Source of the DNA: Candidatus Thorarchaeota archaeon | Lineage (GTDB): Archaea > Asgardarchaeota > Thorarchaeia > Thorarchaeales > Thorarchaeaceae | NCBI GenBank assembly: GCA_011365025.1 | Contig: RDOF01000018.1 | Coordinates: forward strand, 1-56,471 | Reading direction: 5' to 3' | DNA: 56,471 bases | Shown here: piece by piece, positions 50,336 to 56,471 of the stretch | Layout: each line of letters opens with the position of its first letter | Numbering within the stretch: position 1 is the first letter of the stretch | Notes under the pieces: model-generated | What the model was told of the DNA's origin: nothing | Databases searched by the model: none | The model's input: the letters and a program-made list of their open reading frames with translations, nothing else | Position numbers and translations under genes: made by a program

Positions 50336-51406
50336 CTAGTAGGTTGGAGCTTCTCCAAGCTCTCCAGCGAAATGACAGGCGACAAAATGACCATTTCCCA
50401 TGTCTCTGTCTTCAGGGATTTCTCGTACGCAAATTTCCTGAGCGTACGGACATCTTGGATGGAATCTGCAGCCCGGTGGTACATTAATGGGGCTTGGTGG
50501 TTCTCCCTTTAGCGATTCAACCCTTCGCTTTACCGTTGGGTCTCCGGATGGCACCGCTGAAATGAGTGCTCGAGTGTACGGATGCATTGAGTTGAACGCA
50601 ACCTCGTGGGCTGGGCCCATTTCCATAATCTTCCCAAGATACATAATTCCGATTCTGTCGGCAATGTATGTTGCTACTGCCAGGTCATGTGTGATGAACA
50701 AATAAGTAAGTCCCAGCTGTTCCCTCAATTCCAGTAGCAGGTTGAGAATCTCTGCTCGAATGGAAACATCTAGCATCGAAACCGGTTCATCAGCCACCAT
50801 GAACTCCGGATGTAGAATGAGTGCACGGGCAACCGAAATCCTCTGTCGTTGCCCTCCTGAAAGCTCGTGCGGATACCTATCAATGTAGTCCTCTGCAGGA
50901 ATAAGTGCAACGCTCTCAAGTGCTTCAAGGACTCGCTCTCGTCTCTGACTTGGGGTCAGAGGAAGCTTATGCACGGTCAAAGGCTCAGCAACTATCGAAA
51001 AGATGCTTTGCTTTGGATTGAGTGATTCGTACGGGTCCTGGAATGTAATCTGCATTCTCTTCCGCAATTCCTTAATTTCATTCCTATCTAGAGTGGATAA
51101 GTCCTGTCCTGCGTAGATCACTTTGCCATCAGTTGGCACCTCAAGAAAAAGCACGCAACGACCTGTGGTTGTCTTTCCACAGCCGCTTTCGCCAGCCAGT
51201 ACAAGTACCTCTCCCTTCTTGATATCAAAGTTTACTCCATCAACTGCTCGCACGTAGAGTGATTGCTTGTAAAGGATCGAAGATAGGAATCCAGTGTTCA
51301 CGGGGAACCACTTGCGCAGATTCTTTACTTCAATAAGTGCATCACCTTCAGCAATATGCGTTGATTGCTCAAGAATTCGTGAATTATCAATTGTCATTTT
51401 TTCCAT
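50336..51406 (-). CDS. oppF: oligopeptide ABC transporter ATPase, OppF/DppF type
   Basis: A 356-residue ATP-binding subunit of a peptide ABC transporter. Walker A (GESGCGKTT), ABC signature (LSGGQRQR), Walker B (FMVADEP) and the H-loop (FITHDLAVA) are intact. The C-terminal oligo_HPY region carries [15 protein letters not shown] and a later CHF cysteine; in some DppD/DppF proteins such cysteines hold an Fe-S cluster. ATG 51406 overlaps the stop of the OppD gene by one base, and GGAG sits just upstream. It lies on the minus strand, away from the permease genes. Function is ATP hydrolysis for peptide uptake; substrate preference unknown. Confidence 0.92.
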   Translation of the reverse strand: MEKMTIDNSRILEQSTHIAEGDALIEVKNLRKWFPVNTGFLSSILYKQSLYVRAVDGVNFDIKKGEVLVLAGESGCGKTTTGRCVLFLEVPTDGKVIYAGQDLSTLDRNEIKELRKRMQITFQDPYESLNPKQSIFSIVAEPLTVHKLPLTPSQRRERVLEALESVALIPAEDYIDRYPHELSGGQRQRISVARALILHPEFMVADEPVSMLDVSIRAEILNLLLELREQLGLTYLFITHDLAVATYIADRIGIMYLGKIMEMGPAHEVAFNSMHPYTRALISAVPSGDPTVKRRVESLKGEPPSPINVPPGCRFHPRCPYAQEICVREIPEDRDMGNGHFVACHFAGELGEAPTY

Positions 51407-52395
51407 CACTCCAAATCCACGGTAATTTCACCCTTCAGCTGCTCAGCGAAGTGACAGGAAACAAACCTGCCTGGCTCAATTTCTTCAAAGGCCGGCTCTT
51501 CTCTTGAGCATATGTCCTGAGCATACGGGCACCTTGGATGGAACCGGCATCCCGGAGGCGGGATAATCAAGTCTGGAGGAGAACCTGGGATTGAAGTAAG
51601 CTTCTTCTTCTCGGCTTTCACCATGCTTGGAATCGCCCCAACTAGCCCCGTCGCATAGGGATGGACTGGGTCCTTGAAAACTGACACAACATCAGCGAGT
51701 TCAGCAATTCGTCCTGCATACATGATTGCAGTTTTGTCACAGGTTTCCGCGATAACGCTAAGGTCGTGGGTAATGAGGATCAACGATAGGCCTAAGTCCT
51801 TTTGCAGTTTCTGCATCAGTTTCAATATCTGTGCTTGGATTGTAACATCTAAGGCTGTGGTGGGTTCATCCGCTATTACCAAGTCCGGATTGCAGGCCAA
51901 GGCCATAGCAATCATTGCCCTCTGGCGCATGCCTCCTGAGAACTCATGAGGGTAGTTGTGAATTCTACTGGGGTCAAGACCAACCATCTCGAAGAGCTTG
52001 GCACACCGGTCAAGTGCCTCTTCCTCAGTGACATTCTCATGCATAAGAATGGCTTCTGAAATCTGCTCGCCAATCTCAAATACCGGATTCAATGCATTCA
52101 TTGCACCCTGAAAGACAATGGCAACACTCTTCCATCGGATGTCACGCATCTCCTTCGCAGTCTTTTTCAGCAGGTCTTCTCCTTTGAAGAAGACGTTGCC
52201 TCCGACAATGTTTCCAGCAGGTGGCAACAGCTGCATAATTGAATATGCAAGACTTGATTTACCACATCCTGATTCCCCTGCGAGTCCAATTGACTCTCCA
52301 GGTTCAAGCTCTAGCGAAACATTATCGACAGCCTTTACCAGACCTTTATGAGTCTGATAGTACATTCGCAGGTTCCTAATATCAAGCAAAGGCAT
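51406..52395 (-). CDS. oppD: oligopeptide ABC transporter ATPase, OppD/DppD type
   Basis: A 329-residue peptide-transport ATPase. Walker A (GESGCGKSS), signature ([10 protein letters not shown]), Walker B (LVIADEP) and H-loop (LITHDLSVI) are present, with the C-terminal cysteines [15 protein letters not shown] and CHF. ATG 52395 has GGAGAG about seven to nine bases upstream; an in-frame start at 52467 would add 24 residues that do not look like an ABC N-terminus and would run into the promoter. It is transcribed with OppF by a one-base overlap. A TATA-like box at 52470-52479 fits a start near 52445. OppD and OppF form the heterodimeric motor for the permeases on the plus strand. Confidence 0.92.
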   Translation of the reverse strand: MPLLDIRNLRMYYQTHKGLVKAVDNVSLELEPGESIGLAGESGCGKSSLAYSIMQLLPPAGNIVGGNVFFKGEDLLKKTAKEMRDIRWKSVAIVFQGAMNALNPVFEIGEQISEAILMHENVTEEEALDRCAKLFEMVGLDPSRIHNYPHEFSGGMRQRAMIAMALACNPDLVIADEPTTALDVTIQAQILKLMQKLQKDLGLSLILITHDLSVIAETCDKTAIMYAGRIAELADVVSVFKDPVHPYATGLVGAIPSMVKAEKKKLTSIPGSPPDLIIPPPGCRFHPRCPYAQDICSREEPAFEEIEPGRFVSCHFAEQLKGEITVDLE

Positions 52396-52469
52396 GTCTT
52401 TACTCTCCGCCGGGGATCGGATGATTGAATCGGACTCTAATCCATTCCCTTCAAGGCGGGGGTACACTT

Positions 52470-52479
52470 CTTAAATACC
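52470..52479 (-). promoter_or_regulatory. TATA-like box for the oppD-oppF unit
   Basis: On the minus strand the sequence reads GGTATTTAAG, a fair TATA element with an upstream A/C-rich region. It would give a start near 52445 and a leader of about 50 bases before ATG 52395, which supports that start over the longer alternative. Confidence 0.45.
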
Positions 52480-52668
52480 TAACGGCATAAGCACGCTTTC
52501 CTCCATTGCTACGGCAAGTTTTCGCCTTCAAATTTACCCCGACGATAGCTCTGCAATTGCATCGGAATTCTTTTCGCTTCACTGCTGCGGTCCTGTGAAG
52601 TATTGAGAGCGTACTGCTCGTGTCGAAAACGGTAAAAGGATTGCATATCGTTCTTCATGCGAGGTACT

Positions 52669-53010
52669 ATGTCAATCCGAGCGTTTCCGCGGACCAAGCG
52701 AGAGCCAAATAGGAGAGTCTTACTAATTCCAGTGGTGCTCCTTGTAGCAGGCCTCATCCTGAACTTCATCCCCCTCCTTCGCTTTTTTGGAACCATACTC
52801 GCTCTAACAGGAGTCATGTCTGTGTTTCTTGTCGGAATGGTCTACGCCGATTTGTATGCATCTTCGAGAAGAAGCAAGGATATCATTAAGGCACGTGAGG
52901 CCCGAGATGCCGAGCTGGAAGCCTCTGACGGCGAGTCCACCAAGGCGGAGCCTGAGGATTTTGTTGTGTCAGATCCCTTTGAGGAATCATTTGGCGACGA
53001 GGATGCATAG
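52669..53010 (+). CDS. small membrane protein with acidic tail
   Basis: A 113-residue protein with a basic N-terminus (RAFPRTKREPNRR), two close hydrophobic helices (VLLIPVVLLVAGLILNFIPL and FGTILALTGVMSVFLVGMVY) and a soluble, acidic tail ending DPFEESFGDEDA. It lies between the divergent transporter halves and may be an accessory of the transporter or unrelated. ATG 52669 has GAGGT close by; ATG 52657 adds four residues and is equally possible. No family recognised. The helix-hairpin plus charged tail is a common small-membrane-protein form. Confidence 0.6.
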   Translation: MSIRAFPRTKREPNRRVLLIPVVLLVAGLILNFIPLLRFFGTILALTGVMSVFLVGMVYADLYASSRRSKDIIKAREARDAELEASDGESTKAEPEDFVVSDPFEESFGDEDA

Positions 53011-53084
53011 TGAGGTCGATAACTCCTCATTGCTCGTCTTAGAAATGGTTAAACACTGGCCTACTTCGGGCAGCGCAAACCAAA

Positions 53085-53096
53085 CGTTTTTTTAAG
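53085..53096 (+). promoter_or_regulatory. TATA-like box for the oppC gene
   Basis: CGTTTTTTTAAG preceded by ACCAAA, a possible BRE, would set a start near 53118, about 60 bases before TTG 53178 with its GGAGGT ribosome site. Good position, modest motif. Confidence 0.4.
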
Positions 53097-53177
53097 CCTC
53101 AGATTGGAGCGTGAGATGTTAGAACAAAATCTCGGAAGAGACTCAAGCTCTCTTCTTAGGACGATGGAGGTCAATAT

Positions 53178-54770
53178 TTGTCCGAGCCCGAAAGACGAAA
53201 CTGGAGAGATAGCAACTGGTACGTTAGTATGACTGGTTTCTGGCGTGAATACAAGAAGCATAGAATTGGAATTCTTGGGATTGCTGTTCTTAGCCTATTT
53301 GTTTTCATGGCAGTGGGAGCGCCGCTTATCGCCACTCACGACCCGTCACCAACGAACAGGCTAGCGCCACGATTTGCAGCACCCCAATGGATGGCAATCT
53401 TTGATCCAACGGGTGTTGTGAGTGCTGACTACGCACCGACGCCAACACTCGATGATCCTAATCTCATAAACATCATCCAGAATATCAGTACGCCTGGTGC
53501 CGAGGCACGTTTCACTGGACAGCATATGGTCAGTCCAGAAGGTGATGGTTATGTGAATCTCACATGGACACATACTGCAAACGACACAATCGACTTTCGT
53601 GATACAGAAGATGCAGACGTCAATATACCTGATGCAAACGACTTCGTCTACTTCACTCAGGCAATCGACTGGAGTCAGTACAATACCTTGCCTAAGGACG
53701 TCAACGTCACAATCTCGTATGGAGTGAAAATGACTGGTGATTTTCTGACCAATACGTACGGAGGACGGATGTTCGAAATCAGCGTCTGGCTTATAGACTC
53801 AAGTGGAAATTGGCGCAAGATTTACGTTACTGACCCGCCCTATCTCCAGGTCATTCAGAGCTTCACTATTGATATTAGCTACTTGGAGATGGTTTCTGGA
53901 TGGGGTGGAATGATTGAGGTGGATGGCGTACAGGAGGATCCAACCGACATTCTGAACCTTGCGGTGGGTCTTTCTCCAACAGACAAATTCCAGTACCACT
54001 TCATTTCGAACTCAACCCCCTATACCTACTACAATGGCAGTGTAAGCGCTATTATTTCGGGAGTGAGCTGCACCTGCTTTGGTGACTATTTTGGCATTCT
54101 TGGCAGCACGAATGATGGAGCGGACGCTTGGAGTCAGCTGGTCTACGGAACCAGAATCTCGCTTATCATTGGAATACTGGCAACTGCCTTGTCAACTGCT
54201 GTCGGCGTTATTGTTGGAATGGTTGCAGGGTACTTTGGTGGGAAGACTGATGAGATTCTGATGCGTGTGGTTGACTTCCTGCTCGTCATACCTGGATTAC
54301 CGCTTATGATGGTGTTAGCGGCTTTCCTAGGGCCATCAATAGATACTATCATTGTAGTGATAGCAGTCCTGGGATGGACGGGCACTTCGCGGCTTATACG
54401 GTCTCAAGTTCTCGCTGAAAAGAACAAGGCCTACGTGGAGTCCGCCCGAGCTATTGGTGCATCTGACACCTACATCATTTTCAGGCACATTCTGCCAAAT
54501 GTGACCCCCATCTTGTTTGCTAATATCACACTGGGTGTCGTTGGTGCAATCCTTTCAGAGTCCGGCCTTTCCTTCCTTGGCCTAACCGATCCCAGCGAGC
54601 CAAGTTGGGGTAGAATGCTGGCTGATGCCCAAGGAAATGGAGCCTTCACATCTGGAGCATGGTGGGTTGTAGTATTTCCAGGTCTAATGATTACGACCTT
54701 GTCCTTGTCCTTCACCTTTATTGGACATACCCTTGACCAAGTACTCAATCCTCGACTTCGAGAGAGATAG
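53178..54770 (+). CDS. oppC: OppC/DppC-type peptide permease with large external insert
   Basis: A 530-residue inner-membrane permease of the DppC/OppC type. The first helix lies at about residues 30-55 (IGILGIAVLSLFVFMAVGAP); a 240-residue polar, tryptophan- and asparagine-rich stretch (about 60-315) lies outside the membrane, and then the BPD domain begins with five helices. The EAA loop for ATPase contact is EKNKAYVESARAIGASDTYI. Usual OppC proteins have a short loop here, so the insert is an added external domain, perhaps a peptide-binding cap. TTG 53178 has GGAGGT six bases upstream. A hairpin and T-run follow the stop. It is followed by oppB, not preceded as in most operons. Confidence 0.88.
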   Translation: MSEPERRNWRDSNWYVSMTGFWREYKKHRIGILGIAVLSLFVFMAVGAPLIATHDPSPTNRLAPRFAAPQWMAIFDPTGVVSADYAPTPTLDDPNLINIIQNISTPGAEARFTGQHMVSPEGDGYVNLTWTHTANDTIDFRDTEDADVNIPDANDFVYFTQAIDWSQYNTLPKDVNVTISYGVKMTGDFLTNTYGGRMFEISVWLIDSSGNWRKIYVTDPPYLQVIQSFTIDISYLEMVSGWGGMIEVDGVQEDPTDILNLAVGLSPTDKFQYHFISNSTPYTYYNGSVSAIISGVSCTCFGDYFGILGSTNDGADAWSQLVYGTRISLIIGILATALSTAVGVIVGMVAGYFGGKTDEILMRVVDFLLVIPGLPLMMVLAAFLGPSIDTIIVVIAVLGWTGTSRLIRSQVLAEKNKAYVESARAIGASDTYIIFRHILPNVTPILFANITLGVVGAILSESGLSFLGLTDPSEPSWGRMLADAQGNGAFTSGAWWVVVFPGLMITTLSLSFTFIGHTLDQVLNPRLRER

Positions 54771-54783
54771 AATCCAAGGATGA

Positions 54784-54827
54784 GAATCGGGGATTCCTAG
54801 CCCGATTCCTCCTCCTCCTTTATTTTT
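54784..54827 (+). terminator. intrinsic-type terminator after oppC
   Basis: A perfect eight-pair stem GAATCGGG with CCCGATTC (54784-54791 and 54801-54808), then TTTATTTTT. It lies 13 bases past the oppC stop and separates it from the oppB promoter, so oppC and oppB are separate transcripts or read through it partly. Confidence 0.6.
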
Positions 54828-54851
54828 CCACAATCGGCATTGAACAGCAAT

Positions 54852-54860
54852 CTTATATAT
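54852..54860 (+). promoter_or_regulatory. TATA box of first oppB copy
   Basis: CTTATATAT is a strong archaeal TATA element. It predicts a start near 54882, just before the palindromic operator at 54889-54911. Confidence 0.55.
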
Positions 54861-54888
54861 GCCAGAACTGCGTGACGATATCAGAGTC

Positions 54889-54911
54889 AGTACTTAGTAC
54901 TGCTAGGTACT
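54889..54911 (+). promoter_or_regulatory. palindromic operator before first oppB copy
   Basis: Arms AGTACTTAGT (54889-54898) and GCTAGGTACT (54902-54911) around a 3-base spacer form an imperfect repeat with two mismatches. The same element recurs almost perfectly before the second copy (56169-56191). Position next to the start site suggests a repressor site. Confidence 0.65.
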
Positions 54912-54939
54912 GCATATTATACAGATGGAGAGTCTGCGA

Positions 54940-55207
54940 ATGGGATTAAGAGAATACGTAATTAGAAGAAGCATCTACATGTTTCTTCTTATTATTGCAG
55001 TGGTCTGCTTCAACTTCTTTCTATTCAGACTTCCTACGCTCATATATGGCATTAGTCCAGTTGACCTCATGATTAGTGAGGAGCTGAGACAGAATCTAAC
55101 TCAGGATTTGCTGCAGCAGATCTACATCAATTATGGTCTTGTGCCAGATCCTGATGTATTTGACTGGATCTACATGTTCTGGCGATACATTGTCAACATG
55201 TTAACAG
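54940..55207 (+). repeat. duplicated 5' part of oppB (matches 56204-56471)
   Basis: The first 268 bases of this oppB match the second copy at about 92 percent: I counted 21 differences by hand. Only three change the amino acid (M14V, I35M and V83I), so most are silent. The sequences before the starts differ except for the operator. Confidence 0.9.
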
Positions 55208-55983
55208 GCAACTTTGGTGTATCCTTCTACAGCATGCGTCCGGTCATGGATGAGATTCTTGCCCGACTGCCTAACACCCTTCTTCTAATGGGGACTTCCT
55301 CAATTGTGTCCATTGTAATCGGCATTTGGACGGGAGTCAGGGTTGCTGCTGAGCCTGGCTCAAGGAAGGATGTCAGTGCAGTCACACTTGCCCTCCTTAT
55401 CTACGCCCTGCCAATATTTTGGCTCGGTATGATATTGCTTATGACGTTTTCATTCTACCTTCCAGAATTGATAGGGGTTGGATTGCCGCTTGGCGGGACA
55501 GTCAGCTATGAGGCATGGGTTGGCTTCAAAAATGAGCCTCTTGGTGCTCTCTTCATTGCTGGCGATATCCTTACTCACCTCATCCTACCCATGTTGACTC
55601 TTGGCATCGGAGGATATGGGGGTTATTTCCTCTACATGAGAAACAACCTCATTGACGTCATGACAGAGGACTACATCTTGACTGCGCGAGCAAAGGGTCT
55701 GGATGAGAATCAGGTGCTTTACAAGCACGGTTTGAAGAATGCCATGCTGCCCATGGTTACGATAATTGCGATGACTATGGGATTCCTGATAAACGGAGCA
55801 ACCTTAACAGAAACGGTGTTCAACTGGTTTGGTCTTGGAAGGTATATTTTTGAAAGCCTGTTCTTGCTTGACTATCCAGTAGTCCAGGCAATATTCATGA
55901 TTATTGCCATCACAGCGGTATTGGCAAACTTTGTTGCAGATTTACTATACGGTGTGCTTGACCCAAGGATAAAGTACGGATAA
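54940..55983 (+). CDS. oppB: OppB/DppB-type peptide permease, first copy
   Basis: A 347-residue peptide-transporter permease with the DppB layout: N-terminal helix (FLLIIAVVCFNFFLFRLPTL), an external stretch, then five or more helices with the EAA loop MTEDYILTARAKGLDENQVL. ATG 54940 is chosen because the second copy starts at the same residue and because GGAGAG lies about six to eight bases upstream; ATG 54925 in frame adds five residues. Own TATA box and palindromic operator precede it. Together with OppC and the two ATPases it completes the channel. No extracellular peptide-binding protein is in the window. Very similar copy starts at 56204. Confidence 0.9.
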   Translation: MGLREYVIRRSIYMFLLIIAVVCFNFFLFRLPTLIYGISPVDLMISEELRQNLTQDLLQQIYINYGLVPDPDVFDWIYMFWRYIVNMLTGNFGVSFYSMRPVMDEILARLPNTLLLMGTSSIVSIVIGIWTGVRVAAEPGSRKDVSAVTLALLIYALPIFWLGMILLMTFSFYLPELIGVGLPLGGTVSYEAWVGFKNEPLGALFIAGDILTHLILPMLTLGIGGYGGYFLYMRNNLIDVMTEDYILTARAKGLDENQVLYKHGLKNAMLPMVTIIAMTMGFLINGATLTETVFNWFGLGRYIFESLFLLDYPVVQAIFMIIAITAVLANFVADLLYGVLDPRIKYG

Positions 55984-56014
55984 TTCAATTCTAGTTGTCT
56001 TTGGAAAGAAGCAA

Positions 56015-56037
56015 AACGGAGAGAGTATCTCTCCGTT
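56015..56037 (+). terminator. intrinsic-type terminator after first oppB
   Basis: A ten-pair stem AACGGAGAGA with TCTCTCCGTT and three-base loop GTA lies 32 bases past the oppB stop and is followed by CCTACTATTTTT. It should isolate the first oppB transcript from the second. Confidence 0.6.
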
Positions 56038-56146
56038 CCTACTATTTTTGCCGCGAAGTGGCAGTGTATTCTGATAGGATGAGTTTGTGGGAAGGTTTAA
56101 GCGGCCTGAAACCTTGCCGAGAAGAAAGCGGCGCTGAACATCACCC

Positions 56147-56156
56147 TTATTATATT
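56147..56156 (+). promoter_or_regulatory. TATA box of second oppB copy
   Basis: TTATTATATT lies about 22 bases before the second operator. A start near 56180 would fall within that operator, so a bound regulator would block initiation. Confidence 0.5.
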
Positions 56157-56168
56157 CCTTATCGCGTA

Positions 56169-56191
56169 AGTACCTAGTACCACTAGGTACT
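56169..56191 (+). promoter_or_regulatory. perfect palindromic operator before second oppB copy
   Basis: Arms AGTACCTAGT (56169-56178) and ACTAGGTACT (56182-56191) are exact reverse complements around ACC. It matches the element before the first copy at most positions, although the rest of the leaders differ. Confidence 0.7.
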
Positions 56192-56203
56192 GGCGGTGAG
56201 CCA

Positions 56204-56471
56204 ATGGGACTAAGAGAATATGTAATTAGAAGAAGCATTTACGTGTTCCTTCTTATTATTGCAGTGGTCTGCTTCAACTTCTTTCTATTCAGACTTCCTA
56301 CGCTCATGTATGGCATCAGTCCAGTTGACCTCATGATTAGTGAGGAACTGAGACAAAACCTTACGCAAGATCTTTTGCAGCAGATTTACATCAATTATGG
56401 TCTTGTGCCAGATCCTGATGTATTTGATTGGATCTACATGTTCTGGCGATACATTATCAACATGCTGACAG
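56204..56471 (+). CDS. oppB: OppB/DppB-type peptide permease, second copy, cut by window end
   Basis: Translated by hand, the 89 complete codons give MGLREYVIRRSIYVFLLI and onward, the same as the first oppB except three residues. The start is ATG 56204; no upstream ATG is in frame. The gene has its own TATA box and a perfect palindromic operator. It is cut off at the end of the window, so it may be complete or a truncated duplicate. Near-silent divergence suggests purifying selection or gene conversion, which argues for two active permeases. A second downstream OppC or binding protein would be expected beyond the window. Confidence 0.88.
   Translation, partial: MGLREYVIRRSIYVFLLIIAVVCFNFFLFRLPTLMYGISPVDLMISEELRQNLTQDLLQQIYINYGLVPDPDVFDWIYMFWRYIINMLT

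Noticed and set aside
54940..56471. Mobile element explanation for the oppB duplication
   Set aside because: No transposase, terminal inverted repeats or target-site duplication are visible; a plain tandem duplication explains it.
1..56471. tRNA, rRNA or CRISPR features
   Set aside because: I looked for tRNA T-arm patterns, rRNA blocks and regularly spaced repeats in the gaps and saw none; a covariance search would be needed to exclude an unusual tRNA or small RNA.

Overview
The window looks like a chromosome segment from an Asgard archaeon, most likely of the Thorarchaeia type. This is inferred from gene content, not from a phylogenetic marker. Archaeal signs are A/T-rich TATA-like boxes upstream of genes, a PDCD5-family protein, a PAC2-family protein, a cyclic 2,3-diphosphoglycerate synthetase-family GTPase, an SPFH/NfeD pair and very frequent TTG and GTG starts behind strong GGAGG-type ribosome sites. 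Asgard-like signs are a longin-fold protein fused to a winged helix, an E2F/DP-like factor, SCP2 and MaoC domains on an acyl-CoA dehydrogenase, and many cytosolic vWA, HEAT, TPR-like and coiled-coil proteins. I saw no rRNA, tRNA, CRISPR array, transposase or phage gene. Genes are packed tightly: no gap between genes exceeds about 275 bases.

Layout. (1) 0.6-8.9 kb: a co-directional glycerol/glycerol-3-phosphate operon (FGGY kinase, GlpA, GlpB, GlpC-like) continuing into an FAD-linked oxidase and an Fe-S/CCG partner. (2) 8.9-14.5 kb: a radical SAM protein of the MSMEG_0568 type, a GNAT acetyltransferase, an aldehyde dehydrogenase and a three-part acyl-CoA dehydrogenase-SCP2-MaoC fusion. (3) 14.6-29.6 kb: mainly housekeeping and regulatory genes (RNA m5C methyltransferase, PDCD5, TatD, PAC2, longin-winged helix, tRNA-binding protein, Lrp-type sensor, PaaK-like ligase, cDPG synthetase family, E2F-like factor, cyclophilin-like protein). 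(4) 29.7-39.5 kb: an unusual cluster of cytosolic vWA proteins, coiled-coil proteins, an amidohydrolase, and a long divergent protein that looks like a catalytically dead fusion of the amidohydrolase and vWA neighbours, followed by a HEAT/four-repeat protein. (5) 39.6-45.4 kb: membrane proteins (CPBP protease, NfeD, slipin, ECF-like S component, DUF92) and a winged helix fused to a degenerate PfkB kinase. (6) 45.6-50.3 kb: a three-gene unit ending in a GCS2-type carboxylate-amine ligase fused to about six Ig-like beta-sandwich segments. (7) 50.3 kb to the end: an oligopeptide ABC transporter with two ATPases on the minus strand, OppC and OppB on the plus strand, and a second OppB copy running off the end.

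How the genes work together. The first operon should turn glycerol into dihydroxyacetone phosphate and pass electrons through Fe-S/CCG subunits. The ligase, acyl-CoA dehydrogenase fusion and aldehyde dehydrogenase fit acyl-CoA or aldehyde breakdown. The peptide transporter would supply peptides, and its two permease genes share a near-identical palindromic operator. The best candidates for an undescribed system are region 4, where an active amidohydrolase and vWA pair sits back to back with an inactivated fused copy, and region 6, the amide ligase with Ig-like domains. The E2F-like factor is the most striking single gene. Domain calls come from reading the sequence and remembered family motifs; no search or structure prediction was run.
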